Source: Takashimella koratensis
Lineage: Eukaryota; Basidiomycota; Tremellomycetes; Trichosporonales; Tetragoniomycetaceae
NCBI GenBank assembly: GCA_003116875.1
Contig: BCKT01000005.1
Location: forward strand, 1,240,001-1,304,000
Direction of reading: 5' to 3'
DNA: 64,000 nucleotides
Under the pieces are notes generated by a model. The model was not told the origin of the DNA and made no database searches. It saw nothing but the letters and a program-made list of their open reading frames with translations. How positions within the stretch are numbered: position 1 is the first letter of the stretch; each line of letters starts with the position of its first letter. The position numbers were made by a program, and so were the translations under genes. Of the stretch, positions 53,476 through 64,000 are shown one piece after another.

Positions 53476-54213
53476 GCGACGTGTTCGCACGTGGAAGCCA
53501 CATGGAAGGGATTCAACCGCCACTTCGGAGATATATTCGGAGTTATAGACAGAGCCTAGACTGCACCGCTCTGGATGCACCCTATGATCGCGACTGATTT
53601 TACTTTCAGGGTCCAGGGTCTAGAAGGGTGGGGCTCAGTTCTTTAAACACTCCCCCCTCCTTTGGGGATGGACCTGGAGGCGTAAACAACAGCGACGGGT
53701 GCAAGTTGAACCACTCCATCCACCATTCTCCACATATCATCCTCGTATCATCCACTAACATTGACCGATACGACCGACAGCGACAGCGACTGTGACAGCA
53801 CCGACTCTGACTGCTCGATACTTGCTCTCTGTGTGAACGAAGAATAGAAGATCGAACGACCTTTCTTGGCGCTTGCCCCTTTTCTCGATTTCCGGTCGGT
53901 GGAACGAGGTTGATTCAGATTCGTTGCTGGTTGGTTTTGCCTGCTGTTTCGCTGCTATGGTGTTCTGCTGTGTTGCTCCTCATCTCTGCCAAGGAGAAGG
54001 GTGTAGCGGTGTTGGGATGGCCTTCGAGGTAGAGCAAGGGGAGAAACATTGCTTCCTTGCCCACCCCACCCCTCTGGTATGAATTCATACCTACAACCTC
54101 CCCCTCCATATTCGCTACACTCTTAGGTCTTCCACATAACACCTAGCTGTTTTCGACTTGATCCAATCATTCTCATTTCTTCCTCCGCTCGACCCGCGCT
54201 GACTCCTGCAGAC
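53476..54213. promoter_or_regulatory. Upstream region of the Bud4-like gene
   Basis: About 740 bases between the kinase stop and the next ATG. A repeated GACNG-type stretch (CGATACGACCGACAGCGACAGCGAC) occurs near 53766-53790. No coding signal; the part from 53870 is probably leader. Confidence 0.45.
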
Positions 54214-57200
54214 ATGTCGACCTCTACGGCTGTATCTCCCGCCCACGGGCTAGGCTCGACCTCTACAGGCACGACCCCTAGTTCCTCCGCAGCTGGCACT
54301 TCCTCAACAAACACGACCACCCCTACCCGGCTCAAGTTCCACGACAACTCTGCCGCTGCCGCTCGTAGCTCGATCATCAACTCGTCTGCCAAGGGTTGGT
54401 CGCCGTTACAGATCAACAAGCGAGATTCGATTTCTTCCCCACTCAAGACGTCGACACTACCGAGTTCACCCGATGCGAGCGGGCCGAGGAGGACGAGTAG
54501 TAGTTTCCGACACATGGCGACCAACTCTCTCGTCGCGCGATCGCCGTTCAAAGACCCGTCGACTATGCAGGGGTCTCAAGCTGTTGGACGCGGGAATGAC
54601 GACTCGCCAAAGGTCATCCATGAGCGCCGATCAGCTGGGAGCGCTACCACCCCTACTCGACTGGGCCAGGGACCTTCGCCTGCCAAGGGCGCACCGACGA
54701 CTCCGAAAGCCGCCATTGGGCTGGGCATCACCGCGAACCGACCCCGTTCTTCGAGTGAGAAAGACAAAGGATCCGCCGTTAGCGGAACTCGACGGGTCTC
54801 GAGCGAGCGTAAAGTCGCTTTCCCCGGCTCCGCATCGAGCGAGCGCAAAGTATCCGGTGAGCGCAGGGTCTCGGGCGAGCGCAAGGTCTCGGGTTCTAAG
54901 GAGAACGACTCGCCCGATGTCCGTTCCGGTCGCCGTACGCCAAGGAACAGCTCGAGCTTCAAGGGTTTGGCCAAAAACGAGCTTGTCTCTCGTAGCCCGT
55001 TCCTCGCGGGTTCCAGCTCGATGACTGGTCTCTCCGCTTCGTCCTCCCGAGCGAACGAGGACGTCAACCCGTCGCCGAAGACCGTCCCTGCCCCTCGTGA
55101 CGAAGACTTCCAGCCAAGCGAATACCTTGCGACGCCGTCACCCCGTCGAACTTCGAGCGGAAAACGCCGCGCTAGCCCTTCGTCCGCCCTTTCCGCTGGG
55201 CGCATGAGCCACTCGCCGACTCCTTCTCCGCCTCGACTCTTCGCCCACCCTCCCGGCGGTCTCGGCAGCGCGGGCCCGTCCCCGCTCAGCCAAGCCACGT
55301 CCACCGCCATCGAGGCGCCTATCGTCGCTGCCACGCCTACACCCACCAAGAGCTCGTTTTCCGTCTCTCGGCGGCTACACGGGCCCCGCGGCGTTCTCTC
55401 CGCCCAAGACAGCCCGTCTAAGCAGTCCAAGACCGTCACGTTCCACAGCGTTCCCGACGTCAAAGAGTTTGAACGGATGAGCGTTGAAGGTAGTGCGGAC
55501 GGTAGTTTCGAAGTCGACCATGATGATGTGGACACGGATACCGACGCCGAGGACTGGGTCGATGATCAGAGAGACGACGGCGGCGAATCACTTGACGACC
55601 TGGTTAGGTCCACCCATAGGCATCTGATCATCACCAACCCTGACACGGGCAATGGGGTCTCGCCAAGCCTCACGGATGGATTCCCGACGCCTCACGAATC
55701 GGCTACCGCGGATTTTGTGTCCACACTTATTGAAGAGGGCCTCTTCTCTCCGCCTCAGCTTGGCACTCCCGCATTCTCCGACCAACCGCACTTTGAACTC
55801 CCGCTCGAGCCCGAGATCGGTGTCGATGACCTCGGTCAGGGGGAGTCGGACAATGGGATCGCCCCGACAGCCGCGGGGATGACAAACTTCCTTGCGACCC
55901 CTTCTTTGGGAGGCTCGTTGAATGCGACTCCCCTTATGCAGGCGGTCGGGCTGCCAGATGTCTCGGATCGTGACGAAGTTGGGATCCCCTATGGTCGGAC
56001 CCACCATGTCGAGCGATCGGCAATCGCACACACGCTTCCACCGGTTTCGAGGGTGTCGCCTCTTGAACAGCCGCACTTGCCGCACTCGGACGACCATTCG
56101 ATGTTGCTCAACGGGAACGCCGCTCAGCCTGCGATTCCTACTTCAAGGTCCTCGACTTCCGACTCGACTGCGCCATCGGTACACCAGTCCGGACCGTTAC
56201 AAGACCCGTTCATCACCATCCAGACGGCTACAAAGGTACTCAGCCCCGACAAGGCGCAGAGGGAGGAAGGCGGTGTCCCTCTGGGTCGGACTAGCCACGT
56301 CGAACGCGTCAACGCTGCTCGTGCCCTCGCTTCTCAGTCAATCGGTCTCGGTTACCCAGGGATGCACCGAAGCCCCGCGGTTCCCAAGAACCTCTCACAG
56401 GAAGAAGACAGGGAAAGGCTCGCTGCAGCCGCCGAGATGGAGAGACGGGACAGCGACCTCACTCCCGGTCGCAAGATTGTCTTCAGCTCCAACTTGTTCG
56501 ACTCGTCGGTTAACTCTAAGGGCAAGGAAAAGGAAGACGCGGATGTCTTTGGTGCAGTCATCAATACCCCGAGAAAGGTTTCGGATGTCAACACCCCCCG
56601 AAAGGTCTCGGAGGTGCCGGAGCTCCAGGGACCGAGTAAGCGGATGACCCAGTTCAAGCGCGAGAAAGAGACGCCGAAGAAGGAAGGGATCAGGCAGCCG
56701 CCGGCACCGATGCCCCTCGACTTGCCTGAGCCTGTGGCTCGCCAAGAGCAAGAGGCGGAGAGCAACCGGGTGAGTGTGGCGGATTGAGAACGAGACATGC
56801 GAAGAGAAGTACTGACATACCCAGTCGAGCGTGCTCATGAATGTCCCCTTCTCGCTGCCTTTCATCGGCACTTCGCCATTGTTCAGTAACGACCCGACGT
56901 TTGCGACAGCGTCGTCGGCGTCCTCTGATGTCGACACGGATGCTGAACCTCCCCTCACCCCGCCGTCGACACTTGGCGATGCTCGTGGCCCTCACCGAGA
57001 GAGCCCCCACCGCCTCCCTTCGTTCGAGTTCGAGGATATGAGCAAGGGACCTGCCAAGTCTGTCGTTGCTCCCTCTCGCCCGGCTGAGGTCGTCGTGACC
57101 ACCCCTGTGAAGGCAGAGTTCGGCGCTTCGGCAGTTCCCGAGCCGACTGCGACACCGAGCTCGACGACTCGTGTTCGCCAGCGGATCTCGCGCGAGTTGA

Positions 57201-60200
57201 TCCGCGAGACAGTGGCACAGCGCCTTGCCGAGGGCTCGGTCCGATCCAAGACTTCGTCATCGAACTTGCTGGCTGCGTCGTCTTCGGCCGGAAGCGAGGT
57301 GGGCGCGGCTGACCGACCTACGTCGATGGTTGAGAAGCGATCGGCGTCCATGACCCAGCCTCAACAGCGTCCTGCCTCCGCTCTCGAGGCAAGGCAACGC
57401 ACTCCGTCCAAGGCGGAGATGAACAAGGCTCTCCCTCCTCCTCCGCCACACGAGGCACCGACTACCCCCGACCGCGTGTCCGCGCCCATGTCGAAAGCAC
57501 ACACAACCGAGGGCGCTCTCCGTCGTAACAGGGACGGTGACGGGAGCGACTCGAGCACCGACAAGCCTGGAGCGAGGAAAAGGAGCCACACGTTCTCGCA
57601 GCAGAGGTCGACGAGCGGGTCCAGGCAAAGGACAGTCTCGGGTTCGAGTCAGACGGTGAAGAGTGCGTCTGCGGCGATTCAACAGATCACTAAAGATGGG
57701 TCGTTGGATTCGCCGAAATCGGCTCTGGATAGGCTGGTCAATGCCTTCTCTGGTTCGGGTTCGGGGTCGGGAACGACACCAGCGCCAGCGGTCGAGCCTC
57801 AGCAACAGAGGGTTCGGATCATGGACAGTCCTCGTGGTCAGACCAACCGGAAAGAAACACCCAGCAAGAATCGATCAAGCCAACCAACCGATGTTCAACC
57901 AGTTAGTATCTTACAGAAACCAAAGCAACCCACTTCCGCCCAAGGGAATGGGCAGGAGGCTCTGTTGCCTCCTGTCCAGGTGGGAGGGATGGCCGAGAGG
58001 GAAGCGGCGATTAATGCGAGGCGGAAGGAGAATGGAGGTGCGGAAGTCAAGGTCCGTGGGCACCGTAGGAGGAGTATGAGTACCGGCGATGTCGAGCAAG
58101 ACGAGGTAAGTAGTCTCTACTTTTTCAATCTTCATCTTTCTGTGGTAATCGGGGAAATCTCAAGCTGACGCTGACGCTCTACAATAGCAGGTGAAGAAAC
58201 GACACCCCCGACTCACTCTCGGTCTCGATGACGACGACTCCAAGTCTATTCTCGATTCTTTCCACGAAGAAGTTGAACAGATTCAAGACCGCGAGCGCGG
58301 GTACCGGGTCCGTGAGAAGCCCGCTGTCAAGGCGTCTTATATGGGTCACGCCGGGGCAGCGGCGGCTGCTGCTGCTGCCGAGGCTTCGGGTGGCGCAGGG
58401 GGTAGGGAGAAGGTCTCGGCACATGCCAAGGCTGGGGATATCGATTCGGGTAGAGCGTGGAGAGCACTCAGGCGACCGTCGGATATGGTGAGTTCCGTTC
58501 GCTAGGCGACAAGTTCGGGCGCTGACATGGGGTCAGAACGAGCATGCGGCCGAGATCAGGGCGATGCGAGCGAGGAACGTGAGCAGCGGAAAAGCCACTG
58601 GCACAATTTTTGTTAAAGGTGGGTCAGCTACGGAGGCTGAGGCGAAGGGTGGGAGCTAATACGACTTTTGTTGTTTTGTCAACAACGCAGTTCTCGGGAT
58701 CGAGAGTCTTGCTTTGCCAATCCCTCAACAGCCGACCATGTTCTGTATCACGCTCGATAATGGGATCGATTATATTCGAACGCCGTATGTGGCGCTTGCG
58801 AATGGAGCCAAGGTTAATCAAGAGTTTGCTCTGTAAGTTGGACCTGCATTGACCGTTGTTGATCGAGCTTGCGCTGACCAGTTGCAGCGTGGAACACCCC
58901 AACTTTGAGTTCTCACTCTCGCTTGATATTCGACGCGACCCTCATATTCTCAAAGCGATCCACCACAAGCTCAACCCACCTCCTGCTCCTAAAGCACCTA
59001 GCAACCCGAGTTCCGGCCTCCGCGCGCTGTTCAGTTCCCCGCGGAAGCCGAAACGCGAGCGCGCTGGCACTCCCGGCGCCGACGCGGCCCTATCTCACCC
59101 GGGCCCACCGACGACCCCGACACGTCGCACGAGCGGGAGTAGTGTGGTGGGTGGTGCTGGTGGATCGGAACCTACCATTGCGCACTATATCACTTCCACT
59201 GGTTCTTCGACTGTCGGTAAGACGCACGTCGCTTTCCGACCTATCGCGAAACAATGTGATGCCAAGGTTTTGGAGATCAGGTACCCGATGTTTTCGATGT
59301 TCAAAGGTGAACCGGGAGCGTCTGCGCCAGTTTCTGGAGCTCGACCTGGTCAGAGGACTCCCTCGGGTTCGACATCGGCAGCTGCCGCAGCGGCCGGAGC
59401 GAGGAAACAGGTCGCCAAGGTTACTCTACAGATCTTTAGGTTGCCGCCTCTGCCCGGGTTGGGTCCGGACGAGTTGCCGGGTAGTATCGATGAGTGTCTG
59501 AGAGGGATTAGACACCATGCTTGGCATGAGCACGTGTATCATGAGGGCACGTTGACGCAGCAAGGCGGAGACTGCAAGGTGAGTTGGGGGAGTAGCAATA
59601 TTGGATCGGTATCAAGGGTGTTGAAGAACAGAATTCATTCTGACATTATCGTAGCACCCTCGACGTCGCATGTTCCGACTTATCGGAGGTAGCCTTGTCG
59701 CTATGAACGAAGTGACCAAGAAACAAGTCATCTCCATCGACCTTCGTAAAGCTATCTCTATCGACGACTTGTCACTTGTTGACTCTTTGACAACCGGTGG
59801 TCGTTCGGATACCCCAACTTCAAGGCATACTTCTATCTCGGCGGTAGCTATGGTTCGAGGAAGGAGTGACGATGATGGTGTTTATGGATTCTCTACACCG
59901 CCAAGGAGCTTTAGAATCGTGTTTAGTGATGGTGAAGAGATTGTCTTTGCGGCGGATAAGGAAGAGGATAAGGCTGTTTGGTGAGTGACTCGGTCAGAGT
60001 TGGAGGTTTTCAAGAACCCAGATCAATCTTTAGTGGAGAAGACTGGGTAGCGGAGTCGAGTTTGTTTGAAAGGGGGAAAATCAAAGCTGACGCTTTTGGG
60101 GTTGGCAGGATGGATACGCTCACTGGACTGGTTGGGAAAGTTCCGACAAACCCACTATGGGCTGAACTCCTAGCTGAGAGGCAAAGGCAGCGAGCGAGTG

Positions 60201-60301
60201 GTCAATCGGGTCAAGGGTCGAGCGGATACCTTCAGGTCGGACAAGGTCATCGTGCCGTTTCGACAAGTAGCTCCAACTGGAGTCTTGTTCGTGAAACTTA
60301 A
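54214..60301 (+). CDS. Bud4/anillin-like septum protein with C-terminal PH domain
   Basis: Large scaffold of the bud neck and septin ring. Start ATG at 54214 (MSTSTAVSPAHGLGST), stop TAA at 60299-60301; spliced length about 1,800 residues. The first ~1,250 residues are disordered, Ser/Thr/Pro-rich and full of SP/TP sites, with SERKVSG-type repeats near residues 190-230 and two similar blocks, SSFRHMATNSLVARSPFKD (about 95) and SSFKGLAKNELVSRSPFL (about 245). The anillin-homology domain begins around GTIFVKVLGIESLALPIPQQ and EHPNFEFSLSLDIRRD; the PH domain is YHEGTLTQQGGDCK joined to HPRRRMFRLIGGSLVAM. Introns are few: one near 56770, then a cluster after 58100. The combination of C2-like and PH domain fits Bud4/Mid2 rather than Rho-binding anillins with AHD alone. 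Confidence 0.85.
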
Positions 60302-60376
60302 ACCCAACCAGAAACTCTGCGAAGACCGAAGAAACGAGGAAACAAATAAACTCGAAAAGTATACAAAAAAAGTTTG

Positions 60377-60435
60377 TGGAGGTGGTAGTGGTGGTGGTGG
60401 TGGTATTTGTGGTGGTAGTGGTGGTAGTGGTGGCT
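60377..60435 (+). repeat. GGT/GTG microsatellite
   Basis: Imperfect GGT-type trinucleotide repeat in the 3' region of the Bud4-like gene. Confidence 0.7.
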
Positions 60436-60569
60436 TGAACATTGATACGATCTCATCTGCATTTCGTCTCTTCTCTCTTTTCTCTTTCTATTTTTCCCTT
60501 TCTCTTGTTTCTCTCTGATATGATTGTCTCTTGTTTTGTGTTCATATCTCTGTTGACCAGACCCCAAGA

Positions 60570-60585
60570 CCCCCCCCCCCCCCCC
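60570..60585 (+). repeat. C homopolymer, 16 bases
   Basis: Run of 16 C followed by TCCCC; the complement is a G tract like those in the array. Confidence 0.75.
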
Positions 60586-61181
60586 TCCCCTCTCCCTTCC
60601 CCCTCTTCCCCCTACGACATGTTTCCTATCTATCAGTTATGATTTTCTTTCTTTTTCTCTTTGTCTCTCTTGTTATGATCTCCTAGTCCCGTTCTGTGAA
60701 TAGGGAAAGATGTGATTTCGTTGTGACTTTGAATTTGTCAGTGTCTTTGACCTTGACCGACCCCAATGAATCCGACCGACACCTTGCGCCTCTTCCCACT
60801 TGAGCTTCACTGAGACCACGTCATCATCAGGACTTTGGTGATACGTGGAGCTCGTGAGCTGGCTAACTGGCTAACTGGCAACTTGGTAGGATGGGTTCGT
60901 TTTAACATGTGCATAAGATGAGTTTGTTTACATGTATCTACATGATCGATTGAGGTAGGTATCTCTCATCGGGATTGGGATATCGCCTAACGCGCTTGGA
61001 TTTACTTTGATTGATCTGGTGATCGTTGAACTAAGGGCAGAGGTAGAGGTAGAGGTAGAGGAAGAATCAGGTATTCTCGATTTAGCGACCATCGCTGGGC
61101 TCAGTCCGAGTCCGAGTCGATGACTACGCCCTTCATCGGTTTTACTCGATCCCTCGCTTGCTCAAAACTGCTTCGCGCAAC

Positions 61182-64000
61182 CTACTCGTGCCCATTCGGT
61201 ACGTCACGGAACCGACACGTATCGCCACTATGTCCGAAATTCCAATATCAGCGCATTCATTCTGGACATTCTGGACACAGTTCACGACCAGCTCCGCCAG
61301 AAGACTACGACTCACAAAGAACATTGTTCAGCTCGAGGGCATTTATGTCCATATACACAATCTCGGTCCCCGAATTGACCTATATGGAAAGTAGGTCAGC
61401 GTATAGTTCCTCAACCATCTCAACTTTGCTGCATCCGTTTTTCTTCATAGGCCCCACTCATTTCTTCGTAGACTTTGAATCAGCCTCCGGTTTTTACTCA
61501 CACTTGTTGTTCTTGATATATGGACAAACAATCTCTTTAGCCAATCTCGCCAATTCATCAAGCTGCGACTCGTTCAAATCTAGACGAGTCAGCTCTGTCC
61601 ACTCATTTTGATTCGGTCCCAATGACACAGTGCCTTTACTGTCCCTTATCGGGTTCAGCGTCGGCATCGAAGTGAGCGTGGACGTGGGGATAGGTGTGGG
61701 CGGGCGTGACTCACCATAATAATGGGCATACTCGCAATCGTCTCCACTTCGACAAGGCCACGGACTTAGATAATACGTATGACAAGGTCTCGGTCTGAGT
61801 GACCTTACCGAGACCCCATTGACGTCTCCGTCCGCATACTTGCCCTTTCTTCCATTATGGTTCTTATCCCCTCTTCTATCTTTCTTCCTCTGTTCTTCCC
61901 ATCCTTCATCATCTGTGTTCCCTTGTGCCCCACCTCCACCCCCACCTCGTTCACCGCCATCACCTCCGTTCCCTTTCCCTATGCCACCAGACATGTTCTG
62001 CTTAGTCGAAGGCCGGCCAAAGACTTTACTGTACGGGCCCGACTTTGATGGAGTCTGAGGGACCTCATTGTTCCATTCGATAACCTCGACGTCCACACTC
62101 CCTTGTCGACTGAGACCATCTCCGCTCTTTTCGAGCTCGGTGTCGAGTCCTCGCCCACTTGACGGAGACGTCTCCAAGCTGCTCGAGTCACCCGACTCTG
62201 ACTCGGTCCCAGCGGACACAGAAACTGATGCCGTTCCAGTTCGCCTAGTTGAGGTCGAGTTGGCGTCAGGTTTCGACCCGGACACTAGATTTCCTGATTT
62301 CGGTAACGTTGCTTTCGTCCCTTGGGGGCTACCGGCAGCCAAGACGGCAGAGAACGAAGTTGCTGGTGTCTTGGTCCGAGCAACAGGCGAACCGTCGACT
62401 CGCCAAGGGCTCGCCACCTCAGCAGACAGAGGCGCAGGGACGGCTCCGGCTCCTTTATCAGGCAACGGGGTGGCGCTGAAAAGGTCCGGCAACGACGCAA
62501 TGGTGGCGGAGAGTTGTCTAAGATTTTCGGAAAGATCGGTGCAGCCCTTGAGAAGGACGACGTCGGTATCGTGGGCGGCTTCTAGTCTGTACGGGGACGG
62601 TTCAGTGACTTTTCGTAGGTGTCAACAATATCACTCACGTTGCGGCAGTCTTGGGACCGTCGTTGCTGCCCAGACCCAAGACAATGTTCGCACACTGCTT
62701 GTTACTCAGATACAACTTGAGGTGCTCTGCAGGGTTAGCCTAAGTCAGGCATTGGAGCTTGACCCACCGTTGATCTTGGCGTCGAGGACGTCTTTACTTT
62801 GTCCGACATCGATGACTAAGTCTCTGTCAGCTCATCCGAAATCGTTGTCAGATGAGAACTGAACCCACCTGTGAAGAGCCCGTGCACTGATGAAAACCCT
62901 TGCCAGAACGCATCGTACACACTCCACGATGGGACAATCCCGGCCTGTATATCGCCATCAGTATCACCATCCAACTGTCTGTCCATTCTTGGTGCGCACC
63001 TTTACAAGAGCCGAGCCCAGTCCTTGCTTGTTGATAAAAACCTGCACCATGACCGCCTGCTTTTGATTCATACCCTCAGGAACGTCAACGACCTCGCCCG
63101 TGACCGAAGTAACCACGCCGTTTGCCAGAATCACTTCGGGGGTGTTTGGCGAGACGACCGCGATGTTGAGTAGGAAGGGAAGAGAGGAGGTGAGCATGGT
63201 TCCTGCCGTTTGACCGCCTTGGAATCCTTGCTGAAGGAGTTGGTCGTGGAACTGTGGGACAAAGTTAGCGAATGGGTCTAAGGGCTTGGGGCAACAAGGT
63301 TCACCAACTTACCACCATGCTCTCGCCGTCAATGAGGACCGCGGTGAACTTTGGTCCGGGAGATAACTGTGTGGCGTCAACTCAACTCTCAACAATTTAA
63401 TAGCTCAACTTACCAGATCCTTGTTCCCACCAGTAAACGCCAACTCTAACCTCTTTCGCTCTCGCTCGCACCCCGCCCATTCGGCGCGCCATAACTCTGC
63501 ATCTTTTTTCAACTTTTCATTCTCCTCACCCATCTTGATCAACGGTCCGAGCAGGCTCTGGAGGGATGTGAGATGATGCGATGCGTTGTGGGCGACGTCG
63601 TTGGTGATCCCGAGTGCCGCGCTGAAGCTGAGGGTCGGGGACGTGTTGACCCCTGTGGCGGGCAGAGGGGGAGCGGAAGGCGCTTTGTGAGCGCTGGACG
63701 GTGTCTCGAGGGCGGACTGGTAGCCGAGGCCGGGAGGGAGAGATGGTGCGGTCGATGAAGGCGGCGGGGCAGGGGTGGGCGGCGCGCCGATGGGCTGAGG
63801 AATGTACCCAGGTGTCCCGTTGCGCGGGCGGGAGATGGGGGACGGGAACATGTCGCCTATGGCTGTAGGCGGGGCACTGACAATCCCTCCTTCTGACATT
63901 TCCCTGCGCATGGTCTGGGCGCGTTTCCCCCACTCGGTCGTCGGCCATTCGCGAGCGTTGCTGAAGACGCTCCCGTTGGTAGCTCCGAACCCCGTGGCTG
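61182..64000 (-). CDS. CCCH zinc-finger protein with DUF7923-like domain (partial)
   Basis: The N-terminus lies right of the window. Order of parts: Pro-rich disordered region (63,600-63,900), a coiled coil MGEENEKLKKDAELWRAEW, then a domain beginning PGPKFTAVLIDGESMVFHDQ and running to GLFTVIDVGQSKDVLDAKIN and CANIVLGLGSNDGPK. This domain is known in basidiomycete CCCH proteins and resembles DUF7923. Three zinc-binding segments follow. Finger one is CHTYYLSPWPCRSGDDCEYAH. The second is split by an intron whose donor GTGAGT hides a false stop: KNNKC joined to QFGDRDCVYGH. A third, CSLFGDTCRFRDVPNGHE, ends at TAG 61182-61184 after one more intron. RNA binding is inferred from the fingers. The internal ATG at 63911 is a possible start, but the frame is open to the edge. 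Confidence 0.78.

Larger units (their letters stand above)
60302..61181. other. Intergenic with simple repeats
   Basis: About 880 bases between convergent genes. It contains a GGT/GTG-rich microsatellite (60377-60435), a C run at 60570-60585 and a short AGAGGT repeat around 61040-61065. No gene recognised. Confidence 0.5.

Noticed and set aside
60442..60642. Open frame in the C/T-rich 3' region of the Bud4-like gene
   Set aside because: Composition-driven, crosses the C homopolymer, no conserved residues.
1..64000. CRISPR arrays, bacterial operons, transposons or viral insertions
   Set aside because: No spaced repeats, transposase, reverse transcriptase, integrase, capsid or terminal repeats were recognised; the sequence is a eukaryotic nuclear segment.

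Overview
The window looks like a gene-dense nuclear segment of a basidiomycete yeast, most likely a tremellomycete (Trichosporonales/Tremellales). Nearly every recognisable gene is interrupted by short introns of about 45-70 bases with GT..AG ends and a CTGAC/CTAAC-like branch site just before the acceptor. The proteins are eukaryotic housekeeping and fungal families, and the DNA is moderately GC-rich. Lineage below the basidiomycete level is inference. CDS coordinates run from first to last coding base and include introns.

Region 1 (1-8,667) is a candidate catabolic cluster: the end of a lactonase-like beta-propeller, an MFS sugar transporter, an HpcH/HpaI aldolase, a phytanoyl-CoA-type dioxygenase and a second MFS sugar transporter. 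A nine-base motif, CCGGTTAAA, recurs in its non-coding parts. Region 2 (9,241-35,357) is mainly core cell biology: a low-complexity nuclear-looking protein, a Gyp1/TBC1D22-type RabGAP, an RBM26/27-like RNA-binding protein, Atg16, an intron-containing tRNA-Gly(CCC) with an inverted half-copy beside it, the PP2A activator PTPA, tubulin cofactor D, a DUF2264 protein and the decapping enzyme Dcp2. Region 3 (35,624-39,737) has a Zn2Cys6 transcription factor divergent from a TauD-type dioxygenase.

Region 4 (39,907-46,739) is the most unusual part. Five intronless, strongly diverged but apparently related genes of no recognised family lie head-to-tail on the minus strand. One is broken by a frameshift, and the DNA between them carries G homopolymers up to 30 bases. 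Region 5 (47,741-64,000) holds a small unknown gene, Atg3, an apparent single-polypeptide fusion of an EFM4-type lysine methyltransferase with an N-acetylglucosamine kinase, a Bud4/anillin-like septum protein and a partial CCCH zinc-finger protein running off the right edge.

The two autophagy genes act in the same step, lipidation of Atg8, but are about 28 kb apart and not evidently co-regulated. The best candidates for undescribed biology are the five-gene array and the EFM4-NAGK fusion.
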